From Priestia megaterium (GTDB lineage Bacteria > Bacillota > Bacilli > Bacillales > Bacillaceae_H): DNA of 43,493 nucleotides. The stretch is from the NCBI GenBank assembly GCA_008180335.1, contig VTEF01000013.1, positions 1 to 43,493 of the forward strand, in the 5' to 3' direction. A program made the translations under genes and the position numbers. Each line of letters starts with the position of its first letter. The first letter of the stretch is position 1. A model generated the notes under the pieces. The model was not told the DNA's origin. It made no database searches and saw nothing but the letters and a program-made list of their open reading frames with translations. Of the stretch, positions 16,748 through 26,460 are shown piece by piece.

Positions 16748-18121
16748 TTATTTATTAATTACTTTATCAATTACTTCTTCAAGCTTCATACCGCGAGAAG
16801 CTTTTACTAACACAACATCTTTGCTTGTTGCAATAACAGCTAATTTGTTAGCTAATGTTTCCTTGTCCGTAAAATGAAGAACATGTCCTTCTTTAAAATG
16901 CTTTTTAGCTGATGCTGAAATATAAGCAGCTAGTGGACCGTATGTAAATACGTAATCCACACGCTGATCGTCAATAAAAGCACCCACTTCTTCATGAAAG
17001 TTTTGCTCTTGGTCGCCTAATTCGAGCATATCACCTAATACAAGCACTTTCTTATCATATCCATTAATCTCATGAATTAACGTAATCGCTGCCTTCATTG
17101 AGGTTGGACTTGCGTTATAGGCATCATTAATCAGCGTTAGCCCTTCGGCTGTTTTGACCATTTCCATTCGCATGTTTGTTAATTGCAGAGTAGCTAATCC
17201 TGCTGAAATCATTTCATCACTTAATTTAAAATATTGACCTACGGCAATTGCTGCTAGTGCATTATGAACATTATGTTTACCGAGCACAGGGATGAAGAAG
17301 CGTTGTGTTCCACGTGAAACATAAAATGACGTACCATTCTCTTCTGTTTTCATTTCAACAGGGTATAACTGATTCGTATCAGCACTGCCAAACGTCACTG
17401 TTTTAAATCGAGGTTCATTGACTCGGCTCGTTAGCAATGGCTCATCTCCGTTATAAATAAATTCACCTGTTTGAGATAACCCACTTGTAATTTCAAGTTT
17501 AGCTTCTGCAATTCCATCTCTGCTTCCTAAGTCTTGCAAGTGTGATTCACCAATATTCGTAATAATTGCTACATCTGGCTCTGCTAAATTTGATAAAAAT
17601 TCAATTTCTCCTCGACTGCTCATGCCCATTTCTAATACAGCAATTTGTGTATCTTCACTTAAACGCAAGATGGTTAACGGCATACCAATATGATTGTTAA
17701 AGTTTCCTGCTGTTTTTAAAACCGTGTGCTTTGTCGATAATACTGCTTCTACCATATCTTTTGTGGTTGTTTTTCCATTACTTCCTGTGATTCCAACCAC
17801 TTTGACATCTAATTCATGACGATAAGATTTTGCTAATTGCTGCAATGCTGCTAATGTATCGTCAACTAAAATCACTGGTATATTTTCAGGAGGGTTTTGT
17901 TCTCCTTTATTCCAAAGAGTGGCTACAGCTCCATTTTCCATCGCTTTTTCTACAAATGAATGACCGTCAAAGCGCTCTCCCTTAATCGGAATATAGAGAT
18001 TTCCTTGTTGCATTGTTCTTGTGTCAATTGAAACTCCCGAAATGGTTACAGATTCATCACCTTGCTGAAGATAACTATTTGGAATCATCTTTACAATTTG
18101 GTGTAAAGTTCGATTAATCAT
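16748..18121 (-). CDS. murF: UDP-MurNAc-tripeptide--D-Ala-D-Ala ligase MurF
   Basis: A 457-aa Mur ligase that adds D-Ala-D-Ala to the UDP-MurNAc tripeptide, the last cytoplasmic step of stem-peptide synthesis. The N-terminal domain has GVSIDTRTMQQGNLYIPIKGE, the central ATP-binding loop is GITGSNGKTTTKDM, and the C-terminal domain contains NDAYNASPTSMKAAI. The start at ATG 18121 (MINRTLHQIV) has AAAGGGG 10 nt upstream; the frame stays open to 18166 but into the terminator region. ddl, whose product it uses, is just upstream. Confidence 0.97.
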   Translation of the reverse strand: MINRTLHQIVKMIPNSYLQQGDESVTISGVSIDTRTMQQGNLYIPIKGERFDGHSFVEKAMENGAVATLWNKGEQNPPENIPVILVDDTLAALQQLAKSYRHELDVKVVGITGSNGKTTTKDMVEAVLSTKHTVLKTAGNFNNHIGMPLTILRLSEDTQIAVLEMGMSSRGEIEFLSNLAEPDVAIITNIGESHLQDLGSRDGIAEAKLEITSGLSQTGEFIYNGDEPLLTSRVNEPRFKTVTFGSADTNQLYPVEMKTEENGTSFYVSRGTQRFFIPVLGKHNVHNALAAIAVGQYFKLSDEMISAGLATLQLTNMRMEMVKTAEGLTLINDAYNASPTSMKAAITLIHEINGYDKKVLVLGDMLELGDQEQNFHEEVGAFIDDQRVDYVFTYGPLAAYISASAKKHFKEGHVLHFTDKETLANKLAVIATSKDVVLVKASRGMKLEEVIDKVINK

Positions 18122-18154
18122 AACGCAAATGCCCCTTTCATCAAAAAAAGCAGA

Positions 18155-18179
18155 GACACTATTCATTATGAATAGTGTC
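18155..18179 (-). terminator. Terminator-like hairpin between ddl and murF
   Basis: A 12-bp perfect stem GACACTATTCAT / ATGAATAGTGTC with a 1-nt centre (so a slightly shorter real stem), followed on the minus strand by a T-rich run. It would limit readthrough from ddl to murF. Confidence 0.75.
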
Positions 18180-18190
18180 GCCTGTTTTTA

Positions 18191-19276
18191 TTACATTGTA
18201 TGCTTAATTTGTTGTTTTTCTTCGTGACGTTGTAATGCTAAATCAACTAATGTTTCAATTAAAGCTGAATATTCCACACCTGCATGTTTCCATAGAAGCG
18301 GGAACATACTGAATGGTGTAAAACCAGGCATTGTATTAACCTCATTAATAATTAACTTTCCTTCTTTTGTTAAAAAGAAATCTGCACGCACAAGGCCTGA
18401 TCCATCAATCGCTTTAAAAGCTTTAATAGCTAATGTTTTCATTTCCTCATAAACGTCTTCACTAATATCTGCTGGAATCGCAAGACCTGTACTTCCGTCT
18501 TCATACTTTGCTTTATAGTCATAAAAAGCGGCTTTTGGCAAAATTTCACCGACAACTGAACAAGAAGGGTTATCGTTTCCTAAAACACCAATTTCAACTT
18601 CACGACCAACCGCAGCCTCTTCGACAATCACTTTTCTATCAAACAAGAAAGCTTCTTCAAAAGCTTTTTCTAACTCTTGACGATTATCACATTTACTAAT
18701 TCCTACACTTGAACCAAGGTTAGCTGGTTTTACAAAGCAAGGATAGCCTAATGCATCCTCAACTTTCGCATAAGCTTCTTCACGATTTCCTTCCCATTCA
18801 CGACGGATAAATGAGACATACTGCACTTGTTCTAACCCAGCTTGAGCAAATAACTGCTTCATCACAACTTTATCCATACCGGCTGCAGAAGCAAGCACTC
18901 CATTTCCAACGTATGGAATATTCAACAATTCTAACAAGCCCTGTACCGTTCCATCTTCACCATTTGGTCCATGAAGAAGTGGGAAGATGACATCTAGCTG
19001 CTCCTCATTGTTTATATCCGACAACGCAAACATGTTTGTATTTAAAGATACAGGTGAAATAGCGGTGCCCTTCTCATTAATTTCAAGTTCAGCAACTGTT
19101 TCAAGCGGACCTGCTAAAACCGTTCCTCGTACCCATTCCCCTGTTTCTGTAATATAAATAGGGTGAACTTCATATTTATCATGATTAATTGCTTTAGTAA
19201 CTGCTAAAGCTGTTTGTAAAGATACTTTATGTTCAGCGGATTTTCCTCCGTATAAAAGACCAAGTTTAATTTTCAC
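18191..19276 (-). CDS. ddl: D-alanine--D-alanine ligase
   Basis: A 361-aa ATP-grasp enzyme joining two D-Ala for the cell wall. Family blocks: [16 protein letters not shown] at the N-terminus, [31 protein letters not shown], and [15 protein letters not shown] at the C-terminal metal site. I chose GTG 19276 ([11 protein letters not shown]), about 8 nt after AGGAGG, over upstream codons at 19279-19294. Together with alr and murF this window holds the D-Ala branch of peptidoglycan synthesis. Confidence 0.97.
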   Translation of the reverse strand: MKIKLGLLYGGKSAEHKVSLQTALAVTKAINHDKYEVHPIYITETGEWVRGTVLAGPLETVAELEINEKGTAISPVSLNTNMFALSDINNEEQLDVIFPLLHGPNGEDGTVQGLLELLNIPYVGNGVLASAAGMDKVVMKQLFAQAGLEQVQYVSFIRREWEGNREEAYAKVEDALGYPCFVKPANLGSSVGISKCDNRQELEKAFEEAFLFDRKVIVEEAAVGREVEIGVLGNDNPSCSVVGEILPKAAFYDYKAKYEDGSTGLAIPADISEDVYEEMKTLAIKAFKAIDGSGLVRADFFLTKEGKLIINEVNTMPGFTPFSMFPLLWKHAGVEYSALIETLVDLALQRHEEKQQIKHTM

Positions 19277-19542
19277 CAATGTTCCTCCTAACACATATTC
19301 ATCTGTTCTATTTTATCATTTTCTTTCTCTTTTTAGGAAACAGTTTCTTTTCTTTATTACTTATGTAAAAAATGGGCAGATGTGAATAAAACAAAAATTT
19401 ATTTTTCGTGCGGCTTTTTCCTGCTAATTAATTTAAGATGAGCAATTCATTCCCTTATCATAACAGTTCTCTATTAATTCAGTAAGGGGCTACCGTCACA
19501 GAAATCCAAGTAAATAAAACATTTTTTCAGCTTTTTAAAGCA

Positions 19543-20646
19543 TTATATTTCGCGATTATACAAAAATACTGCTTTTTTAGGCAGCTTTCCAAATAATAAA
19601 TTCGAAAACGGCAGAAACCGATGGCAAATCCATATGATGAGATAACATCCTCCTAGTGTCATTACATACTGAACGATTATCTCTACATGAAATAAATAAT
19701 TTCCGTGTAACGGAATCACTTCCCGGACAAAATTAAGTACCAGTGGATGCACGAGGTAAAAGCCAAACGAATACATTGCAATATTTTTCACTGTTGCTAC
19801 TGCTCTACGAGACAGACGTTCAGCTAAAATTTCTGTAAATCGGAAAAAGAAATAGCTCCCCACTACAAGATATAACGTATTTACGATTTCATATACCATG
19901 CCGGAAAGGGAAATGGTTTTGATCATGTACACATAGTAATGCAATACCGAAACTGCTGTACCTGACACAACTGTAAGCAGCAGTAATCCAACCGTTGAAC
20001 GGTTGTACTTTTTAGCTTTTTGCTCATGATAATGTATTCCTAGCCATCCTCCTAATAAGAAAGTGGCTAAAGAACTTATAAATAAAGTAAATGGTACAAG
20101 ATGATAAATGCCATTTACCATTAAATAAAGCAGTTGTAAAACGACTCCAAACAGCCACATATACTTACGGAAAAACGTGATTTTTTGAGCAAGCCAAACG
20201 AAGATTGGCAGAACTAAATAAATTTGTACAATGAGAAAAATAAAATGAAGTTGATAATATGATTTACCTTGCAAAATTCTTGTCATAATTTCAATTGCAT
20301 TAAATTCTCTTGCTCCCACATAGATGGAATATCCTTCATAAATCAGAGCCCATATAATATACGGAACCAAAATATATGTGACTCGTTTTAAATAGTAATT
20401 TTTCCATAACGTCTTTGTTAATGGTTTATGAATATAGCTGTAAAAAAACACAAGCCCGGTAATGACAATAAAAATGCCTGCTTCAATTCGAATGACGCGA
20501 TTAATGAAATGATATTTTTGATACGCTTCTCCACCAAATGGTAACACACTTCCAAAAGCTGCCGTAACATGAACGAGTACCACCATCATCATTGCAAATA
20601 GTCTTAAAAAATAAATCGATTCAATCTGTTGTTTTTGCTTCACCAT
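19543..20646 (-). CDS. Acyltransferase-3 family membrane protein
   Basis: A 367-aa integral membrane protein with about ten hydrophobic segments. The N-terminus YFLRLFAMMMVVLVHVTAAFG carries the conserved histidine of the acyltransferase-3 (OafA/OatA/WecH-like) family. It lacks the C-terminal SGNH domain of OatA-type O-acetyltransferases, so it resembles the stand-alone type that acetylates surface polysaccharides or similar polymers; the substrate is unknown. AGGAGA lies 5 nt before the ATG. It is monocistronic, after the terminator of the pot operon. Confidence 0.88.
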   Translation of the reverse strand: MVKQKQQIESIYFLRLFAMMMVVLVHVTAAFGSVLPFGGEAYQKYHFINRVIRIEAGIFIVITGLVFFYSYIHKPLTKTLWKNYYLKRVTYILVPYIIWALIYEGYSIYVGAREFNAIEIMTRILQGKSYYQLHFIFLIVQIYLVLPIFVWLAQKITFFRKYMWLFGVVLQLLYLMVNGIYHLVPFTLFISSLATFLLGGWLGIHYHEQKAKKYNRSTVGLLLLTVVSGTAVSVLHYYVYMIKTISLSGMVYEIVNTLYLVVGSYFFFRFTEILAERLSRRAVATVKNIAMYSFGFYLVHPLVLNFVREVIPLHGNYLFHVEIIVQYVMTLGGCYLIIWICHRFLPFSNLLFGKLPKKAVFLYNREI

Positions 20647-20759
20647 TTTTTCTCCTAATGATTTAAGAATGAAAAGACAACCGTTCTGATTGTTGCCTTC
20701 GCTTGCTCATAACGTACTAAACGTTATTTTTCCCTATTGTTAAAAAACTTTTCATAAAA

Positions 20760-20794
20760 AAAGCTAATGACACATTCTCTATGTCATTAGCTTT
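20760..20794 (-). terminator. Terminator of the pot operon
   Basis: A 13-bp perfect stem AAAGCTAATGACA (20760-20772) / TGTCATTAGCTTT (20782-20794), followed by T residues on the minus strand, downstream of potD. Confidence 0.88.
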
Positions 20795-20912
20795 CATTTG
20801 TTACTATGTTAACGAGCTAGCTTCATTTTTTCAACGGATAAAAAACCTATTTTAAATGGAAAATAAAAACAACATATCTGATCTAATGAACTATCTTTTA
20901 TAACACACACCA

Positions 20913-21986
20913 TTATTTCCGATGCATTTTAAACTCTAAAAATAGTTCATTATAATAAGCAAGCATTTCTTTTCCTAAGTTATCGTAAACTTCCAGTTTC
21001 TTTGTTAATGCTTCGCCTGGATAAAACCGCTCATCATTTGCTACATCTTTTGGCAAATAATCTAATGCTTTTTCATTTGGTGTAGAATAGCCTACATACT
21101 CAGCATTTTGAGCGGCATGTTCTGGTTCAAGCATGAAATTTATAAACTGATGCGCTCCTTTTACGTTCTTAGCGGTCTTAGGGATGACCATATTATCGAA
21201 CCAAAGATTTGAACCTTCTTCTGGTACTACATAATCAAGCTTTTCATTTTCTCCCATAATCTCAGAAGCATCGCCGGACCATACTAATCCTACAGCCGCT
21301 TCTTCATTCGCAAGCAACATTTTGATTTCGTCTCCCACAATCGCTTTAATATTCGGTGTCAGACGATCGAGCTTTTCTTTTGCTTCTTTTAAGTGCTTTT
21401 TATTTGTATCATTTAACGAATAGCCTAAGCTATTTAACCCCATTCCGATTACTTCCCTCGCGCCATCGGCTAACAAAATTTGATTTTCTAAATCTTTATC
21501 CCATAAATCATTCCAGCTTGTAATTTCTTTTCCTTTGATCATCTCTGGGTTATACACAATCCCAACTGTTCCCCAAAAATAAGGGATGGAATATTCATTT
21601 TTTGGGTCAAATGATAAATTTAAAAACCGAGGATTAATATATTTCAAGTTCGGTACTTGAGAATGGTCAATTGGTTTTAATAACTTTTCTTCACGCATTT
21701 TACTAATTGCATACTCTGAAGGAACAGCAATATCAAATGTTGTTCCACCTTGCTTAACCTTTGTCATCATTGCTTCATTTGAATCAAAGGTTTGGTAAAT
21801 CACTTTAACCCCTGTTTCTTGTTCAAATTTTTCTATAAGATCTGGATCTACATAATCTCCCCAGTTATACACGGTTAATGTGTTTTCACCTGAGTATCCT
21901 TGAGCTGAATTTAAGTGAGATACGACGTAAATCAGCATAAAGGAAATGACAGTAATTGCAATAAACGGTTGAGCTAGCTGTCTCAT
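20913..21986 (-). CDS. potD: Spermidine/putrescine-binding protein PotD
   Basis: A 357-aa extracellular solute-binding protein of the polyamine ABC transporter. After an N-terminal hydrophobic segment (about residues 8-28) comes the mature start LTVYNWGDYVDPDLIEKFE, typical of PotD/PotF, and later IPYFWGTVGIVYNP and LVWSGDASEIM. There is no lipobox cysteine in the signal segment, unusual for a Gram-positive binding protein; it may be anchored by an uncleaved helix. The ATG overlaps the potC stop. Confidence 0.94.
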   Translation of the reverse strand: MRQLAQPFIAITVISFMLIYVVSHLNSAQGYSGENTLTVYNWGDYVDPDLIEKFEQETGVKVIYQTFDSNEAMMTKVKQGGTTFDIAVPSEYAISKMREEKLLKPIDHSQVPNLKYINPRFLNLSFDPKNEYSIPYFWGTVGIVYNPEMIKGKEITSWNDLWDKDLENQILLADGAREVIGMGLNSLGYSLNDTNKKHLKEAKEKLDRLTPNIKAIVGDEIKMLLANEEAAVGLVWSGDASEIMGENEKLDYVVPEEGSNLWFDNMVIPKTAKNVKGAHQFINFMLEPEHAAQNAEYVGYSTPNEKALDYLPKDVANDERFYPGEALTKKLEVYDNLGKEMLAYYNELFLEFKMHRK

Positions 21987-22786
21987 TTCTGAACTGTCAC
22001 TCCTTTCGTTCGAAGGTTACGCTGGCTAATAAAGTAGTAACCAATAACAAGCATAACAGTAAATAAAAAGATTAATGTAGATAACGCATTAATCGTTAAT
22101 GAAACACCTTGTCTAGCTAATGAATAAATTTCAACTGAGAGTGTCGAAAAACCATTTCCTGTTACAAAAAAGGTCACAGCAAAGTCATCTAACGAATAGG
22201 TTAACGCCATAAAAAATCCAGCAAATACACCAGGTGTAATAAAAGGTAGAATTACTTTTGATAACACTTCCCAGCGGCTCGCTCCTAAATCGCGCGCAGC
22301 ATCAATTAATGTAGGACTCATCTCTTGCAACTTAGGGAGAACCATAATTACAACAATAGGTACACTAAAGGCAATATGAGCTAATAAAACAGATGTGAAC
22401 CCCAGTTTAATGCCAATCATCGTAAATAAAAGCAAGAATGATGCGCCAATAATGACATCTGGACTTACAATTAATACATTGTTTAAAGTCAATAGCGTAT
22501 TTCGTACACGCCATCTCTTAACATATACAATGGCTAATGCACCGATCACACCAATAATCGTTGAAATAGCAGATGAAAGCAGTGCAATAATTAATGTATT
22601 TAAAACAATAATTAAAAGTCTCGTATCTTGAAAAACTTCTTTATACCATTGCAGTGTAAAGCCATCAAACTCTCGCATAGAACCACCACTGTTAAATGAA
22701 TAGTACATCAGGTAGAAGATTGGGGCATATAAAATGACAAAAATAAAAACTAAATATAGATTGCTAACCTTCCATTTCTTATTCAT
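21983..22786 (-). CDS. potC: Spermidine/putrescine ABC permease PotC
   Basis: A 267-aa ABC permease with six membrane helices. The EAA loop is DAARDLGASRWEVLSKVILPFI near the middle, which docks on PotA. It partners PotB to form the channel. It starts 1 nt after the potB stop. Confidence 0.95.
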   Translation of the reverse strand: MNKKWKVSNLYLVFIFVILYAPIFYLMYYSFNSGGSMREFDGFTLQWYKEVFQDTRLLIIVLNTLIIALLSSAISTIIGVIGALAIVYVKRWRVRNTLLTLNNVLIVSPDVIIGASFLLLFTMIGIKLGFTSVLLAHIAFSVPIVVIMVLPKLQEMSPTLIDAARDLGASRWEVLSKVILPFITPGVFAGFFMALTYSLDDFAVTFFVTGNGFSTLSVEIYSLARQGVSLTINALSTLIFLFTVMLVIGYYFISQRNLRTKGVTVQK

Positions 22787-22787
22787 T

Positions 22788-23588
22788 CTATAAACCTCTC
22801 TTTCTAGTTCCTGTCAAGATCATCATAATGGCCATTGCAATAATTAAAAACACGGCAATCGTAGCTCCCATTCCCCAGTCCTGCGTCACTAGAAAGTGCT
22901 GCTCAATTGCAGTACCGAGCGTAATTACGCGATTTCCTGCAATTAAACGAGTAATCATAAAAAGCGACAATGCTGGAATAAAGACCGCTTGACAGCCGGA
23001 TTTTACACCATTTAACGTAAGCGGGAAAATCACGCGTCTAAACGTTGTCCATGATGACGCACCTAAATCACGCGAAGCGTATACCAATGATGGGTTTAAC
23101 TCTTCTAGCGAGTTAAAAATCGGCAAAATCATAAATGGAATAAAAATATAAACTGATACGAAAACAAAACTAAAGTCTGTAAATAAAATCTGATGTGTAC
23201 CCAAACCTAGAAGTTCACTAAAGCTGTTTACGGTTCCATATGTACCGAATATGCCAAGAAATGCATAGGCTTTTAACAGTAAATTAATCCATGTTGGTAA
23301 AATAATTAACAATAACCACAGCTGCTTATGTTTTGTTTTTGTTAGCAAGTAAGCTGTCGGATATGCGAATAGTAATGAAAATAAGGTAATTAAAAAAGCA
23401 TACCAAAATGAACTTAATGTCATTTTTAAATAAACGGGTGTGAAAAATTTCTGGTAGTTTTGAAGCGTAAATTCGTTATGAATGTTAAAGAATGAATAAT
23501 AAACAATTAAAGCAATCGGTGCTATGACAAATAATACAATCCAAAGAAGATAAGGAACCAAATAAATATTGCGCGACCTAGTTTGCAT
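22788..23588 (-). CDS. potB: Spermidine/putrescine ABC permease PotB
   Basis: A 266-aa permease with six membrane helices and the EAA loop [21 protein letters not shown] chose ATG 23588 ([10 protein letters not shown]), with GAGGAA 5 nt upstream; it overlaps the end of potA by 11 nt. A GTG four codons upstream would include that ribosome site in the coding sequence. Confidence 0.95.
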   Translation of the reverse strand: MQTRSRNIYLVPYLLWIVLFVIAPIALIVYYSFFNIHNEFTLQNYQKFFTPVYLKMTLSSFWYAFLITLFSLLFAYPTAYLLTKTKHKQLWLLLIILPTWINLLLKAYAFLGIFGTYGTVNSFSELLGLGTHQILFTDFSFVFVSVYIFIPFMILPIFNSLEELNPSLVYASRDLGASSWTTFRRVIFPLTLNGVKSGCQAVFIPALSLFMITRLIAGNRVITLGTAIEQHFLVTQDWGMGATIAVFLIIAMAIMMILTGTRKRGL

Positions 23589-24687
23589 GATGTTCCTCAC
23601 TGTACCCTTCTAATCGCTTATCAAATTCTTCTTCTGTTTCTCCAAATCGCATCACGTGAATAGCTTCTGGATCAAAATACAACCCAATTTCCTCGTTTAC
23701 TGTTGCCTTTTTCGTCGAGTGAACGAGCCATTCATTTCCAGCTTGGTCATAGCAACAAATTTCATAATGCACACCGCGAAACAATTGAGAATCAACACGC
23801 ACTTGAAGTTTTCCTTGTTCTGAATCTGTAATCGCTAGATCCTCTGGACGAATGACAATTTCTACTTGTTCATTCAGGTTAAAACCTTTATCTACACATT
23901 CAAACCTTTTCTCACCAAACTCTACTAAAAAGTCGGAAATCATGACTCCTGGTATAATATTTGATTCTCCAATAAAGTCCGCAACAAAACGATTAATCGG
24001 CTCATCATAAATATCCGTCGGTGCACCGCTTTGTTGAATGTGACCTTTATTTAACACAAAGATTTCATCTGACATCGCTAACGCCTCTTCTTGGTCGTGA
24101 GTGACAAAAATAAACGTAATCCCTAGGCGGCGCTGCAACTCTCGCAATTCATATTGCATTTCTGTGCGAAGCTTTAAATCCAATGCGGAAAGCGGCTCAT
24201 CAAGTAAAATTACTTCCGGTTCATTGACAATCGCTCTGGCAATCGCGACACGTTGACGCTGACCGCCAGACATCTCTTTAATTTCTCTATTTTCATATCC
24301 TTCTAAATTAACAAACCGCAAAGCTTCTTTTACTCTTTTTTCTACTTCATTCTTTTTCACTTTTTTTATTCGAAGGCCAAATGCTACATTTTCAAACACA
24401 TTTAAATGCGGAAATAATGCATAATCTTGAAACACTGTGTTTACTTGTCTTTTATTAGCAGGCACATCATTGATCTTTTTCCCATTAAAATAAATACAGC
24501 CGCTTGATGCTTCCGTAAAACCAGCGATTAAACGCAGGATCGTTGTTTTTCCGCAGCCAGAAGGCCCTAACAGCGTGTAAAATTTTCCTCGTTCAATTTC
24601 AAAGCTGACATTATCTAATACAATAGAGTCATCATCGTATTGTTTTGTTACATTTTCAAATCGAATAATAACTTGATCGGTCTCCAT
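23578..24687 (-). CDS. potA: Spermidine/putrescine ABC ATPase PotA
   Basis: A 369-aa ATPase: Walker [10 protein letters not shown] (about residue 40), Q loop [10 protein letters not shown], signature [14 protein letters not shown], Walker [13 protein letters not shown], switch His in [13 protein letters not shown], and a C-terminal TOBE domain (about 270-355). It drives polyamine import with PotB, PotC and PotD. It follows the regulator gene by 27 nt in one operon. Confidence 0.96.
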   Translation of the reverse strand: METDQVIIRFENVTKQYDDDSIVLDNVSFEIERGKFYTLLGPSGCGKTTILRLIAGFTEASSGCIYFNGKKINDVPANKRQVNTVFQDYALFPHLNVFENVAFGLRIKKVKKNEVEKRVKEALRFVNLEGYENREIKEMSGGQRQRVAIARAIVNEPEVILLDEPLSALDLKLRTEMQYELRELQRRLGITFIFVTHDQEEALAMSDEIFVLNKGHIQQSGAPTDIYDEPINRFVADFIGESNIIPGVMISDFLVEFGEKRFECVDKGFNLNEQVEIVIRPEDLAITDSEQGKLQVRVDSQLFRGVHYEICCYDQAGNEWLVHSTKKATVNEEIGLYFDPEAIHVMRFGETEEEFDKRLEGYSEEHHAN

Positions 24688-24714
24688 ACGGTTCCCCTCC
24701 TCTAATGATTGTTT

Positions 24715-25260
24715 TTATAAGTACGATTCTGTTGCTACAAGAATTAACTCTGTGGTTCCATCATAAGCATTGAAAATTTGATGTTCTTCCGATGCTTGAA
24801 AATAAATTGTTTCCCCTTCGCGAGCTTCATAGGTTCTTCTACCAACCTGAATTGTTACACTTCCGTTTAATACAAAGCCAAATGTCTCAGATAAAGACGG
24901 TTCAAATGCTTTAAACTCGCCTTTTCTTTTTAAGGTTAAACGAATCGGCTCCATTTCTTTCTCATTCGATTCCTGCACTAGCCATTCAATATGATAGCCT
25001 TTTTCGTCATCAAAATAGCTTGTATAATCTTCTTTTTTATACACTACTTTTTGCACACTTGTATTCGTATCAAAAAATTCGTTTGGTTTACATCCTAACA
25101 CTTCTAAAATACTAAAAAATGTTTCCATTGAAGGAGAGCTTAAATCTCTTTCAAGCTGCGAAATATACCCTTTGCTAAGGTCAGTCCTCTCACCTAGCTC
25201 TTCTTGTGTTAATCCTTTTTTCAAACGCAAGTTTTTAATTTTCTTACCTATTTCCATCAT
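24715..25260 (-). CDS. Xre-cupin transcriptional regulator of the pot operon (PuuR-like)
   Basis: A 181-aa regulator with an N-terminal Xre-type helix-turn-helix (KGLTQEELGERTDLSKGYISQLE, residues about 15-37) and a C-terminal cupin domain (ETFGFVLNGSVTIQVG, EGETIYFQASEEHQIFN). Regulators of this layout next to potABCD usually respond to polyamines; that ligand is inferred from context. GAGGG precedes two adjacent ATG codons, and either may be used. Repeated AGTAAACT-like half-sites upstream could be its operator. Confidence 0.88.
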   Translation of the reverse strand: MMEIGKKIKNLRLKKGLTQEELGERTDLSKGYISQLERDLSSPSMETFFSILEVLGCKPNEFFDTNTSVQKVVYKKEDYTSYFDDEKGYHIEWLVQESNEKEMEPIRLTLKRKGEFKAFEPSLSETFGFVLNGSVTIQVGRRTYEAREGETIYFQASEEHQIFNAYDGTTELILVATESYL

Positions 25261-25283
25261 TAAACCCTCAATTTGTTTAAAAT

Positions 25284-25335
25284 AAGTAAACTGTCAGTCA
25301 ATAAAGTTTTGTTTTACTTAACTAAAAGTTTACTT
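25284..25335. promoter_or_regulatory. Candidate operator of the Xre-cupin regulator
   Basis: AAGTAAACT (25284-25292) and AGTTTACTT (25327-25335) are perfect inverted copies, with a related GTTTTACTTA at 25311-25320 between them. A TTGACT on the minus strand in this interval may be the -35 of the pot operon, though its -10 is weak. Autorepression is inference. Confidence 0.4.
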
Positions 25336-25440
25336 TTAACCCTAGAACATTATACATGATTTTAAATGAAGTACAACCTGTTTTTAGAAATATAGGTAAA
25401 ATTTTTTGATCTATTTGGGGTTTTTGATTCTTACAACTAA

Positions 25441-25465
25441 AAAACACCACTACAAGTGGTGTTTT
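25441..25465 (-). terminator. Terminator of the small forespore unit
   Basis: A 10-bp perfect stem AAAACACCAC / GTGGTGTTTT with a 5-nt loop, followed by T residues on the minus strand, 28 nt after the 42-codon gene. Confidence 0.85.
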
Positions 25466-25493
25466 ACAGATTAACGATATTTCAAAAGACTTC

Positions 25494-25622
25494 TCATGAT
25501 TGCTTATTTTTTCTGTTCTTGTCTTTTGCATCTTGTTCTTTTTTTGAAACTAACTTTGAATTGCCGATTTGAGCAGCACTTAAATTGTTATTTGGTGCTG
25601 CTTGTTCATTCCAATTACCCAT
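25494..25622 (-). CDS. Small hydrophilic protein, probably forespore (42 aa)
   Basis: A short frame of 42 codons, beginning MGNWNEQAAPNNNLSAAQ and ending in a lysine-rich tail (KKEQDAKDKNRKNKQS). GGGGAAG lies 6 nt before the ATG, it starts 20 nt after the stop of the 76-aa gene, and a strong terminator follows. Size and composition (N, Q, K; no hydrophobic core) resemble minor small acid-soluble spore proteins, but I do not recognise a named family. Forespore expression is inferred from the SigG promoter upstream of its partner. Confidence 0.7.
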   Translation of the reverse strand: MGNWNEQAAPNNNLSAAQIGNSKLVSKKEQDAKDKNRKNKQS

Positions 25623-25642
25623 ATTGTCTTCCCCCGCTTTCT

Positions 25643-25873
25643 TTACTCTTCTCTTTTATTGCCTCTCATTAATTTTTCGAATTGGTTCATTTCTTGATCC
25701 TGCTTAGGAATGTAATGAAATGGATTTCTTTCCTGTGCGAATTCTTCTTTCGTATCTACTTGAATACCCATCTTTGCACCAGTAGATGCTGTAGGATCAT
25801 TAAAGATCCCTTCTTTTTGGCCATCAAAATGAGGAGTTGTTTCAACATGTTGATTTTCACTTTCACGCGGCAT
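25643..25873 (-). CDS. Small hydrophilic protein under a SigG promoter (76 aa)
   Basis: A 76-aa hydrophilic, low-complexity-like protein (start MPRESENQHVETTPHFDGQ) rich in E, Q, N and K. GGAGATG lies 8 nt before the ATG. A very good SigG-type promoter precedes it (TGAATA-18-CATCTTA), so it is probably made in the forespore late in sporulation. I do not recognise its family and see no membrane segment or cysteine. It forms an operon with the 42-aa gene. Confidence 0.75.
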   Translation of the reverse strand: MPRESENQHVETTPHFDGQKEGIFNDPTASTGAKMGIQVDTKEEFAQERNPFHYIPKQDQEMNQFEKLMRGNKREE

Positions 25874-25893
25874 ATGATCATCTCCTTTATTAT

Positions 25894-25924
25894 TAAGATG
25901 AGGAGATGCAAGGGAATCTATTCA
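25894..25924 (-). promoter_or_regulatory. SigG-type forespore promoter
   Basis: The minus strand has TGAATA (25919-25924), an 18-bp spacer and CATCTTA (25894-25900), fitting the SigG pattern (GMATR-N18-CATNNTA). It lies about 21 nt before the 76-aa gene. Confidence 0.75.
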
Positions 25925-25978
25925 CACGAACAGAAAATATATATCCAGCAATTATAAGCATTTAAAACATATGACATA

Positions 25979-26275
25979 ATGATAAAAAGAGCGGACGAAT
26001 TCATACCAATTCGTATAGAAGAGCATCAAGCGAAATCAAAACATACGGTTACACTTGGCAAACTAAGCGAGGGCTGGTTTTCAATTGGACATGTCCAACA
26101 TATAGGAGATACAAACATTGGTTTATCAACTGATAGCAAACATCTAGTATTAATGAGAGTCCTCATCTACGCCTTACAATATGATTTTGCCATTTGGCTA
26201 GACCTGATGATTCGAGTTAATGGGGAAGCAGAGAGATTCACTACATATATTCGGTTGCCGAGCGATAGTATGTAG
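25979..26275 (+). CDS. Hypothetical protein (98 aa)
   Basis: An open frame of 98 codons diverging from the forespore unit. The N-terminal half is charged and the middle (LVLMRVLIYALQYDFAIWLDLMI) is hydrophobic. I see no convincing ribosome site before the ATG, so the start, or the gene itself, is doubtful. No family recognised. Confidence 0.4.
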   Translation: MIKRADEFIPIRIEEHQAKSKHTVTLGKLSEGWFSIGHVQHIGDTNIGLSTDSKHLVLMRVLIYALQYDFAIWLDLMIRVNGEAERFTTYIRLPSDSM

Positions 26276-26397
26276 TAAGAACAAAGTCAAATTATATCTT
26301 TCTTCTTAGATTACAAAATAAAAGATTCATCATATTTCGCTTGGCCGTTTTTTAGCAGAACTCATTACGCCCCGTAAGAAAGAATAAGCTGTATAAG

Positions 26398-26439
26398 AGC
26401 TGTTCTCAAACTCATTCAATGTAACGACTGAGAATAGCT
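26398..26439 (+). terminator. Weak terminator-like hairpin
   Basis: AGCTGTTCTCA (26398-26408) pairs with TGAGAATAGCT (26429-26439) with one G-U, followed by TTTG. It lies between the 98-aa frame and the converging membrane protein gene. Confidence 0.4.
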
Positions 26440-26460
26440 TTTGAGTATAAACGCTGACTG

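Noticed and set aside
25322-25531. Open frame of 69 codons on the minus strand
   Set aside because: It crosses the terminator at 25441-25465 and the end of the 42-aa gene in another frame; no ribosome site.
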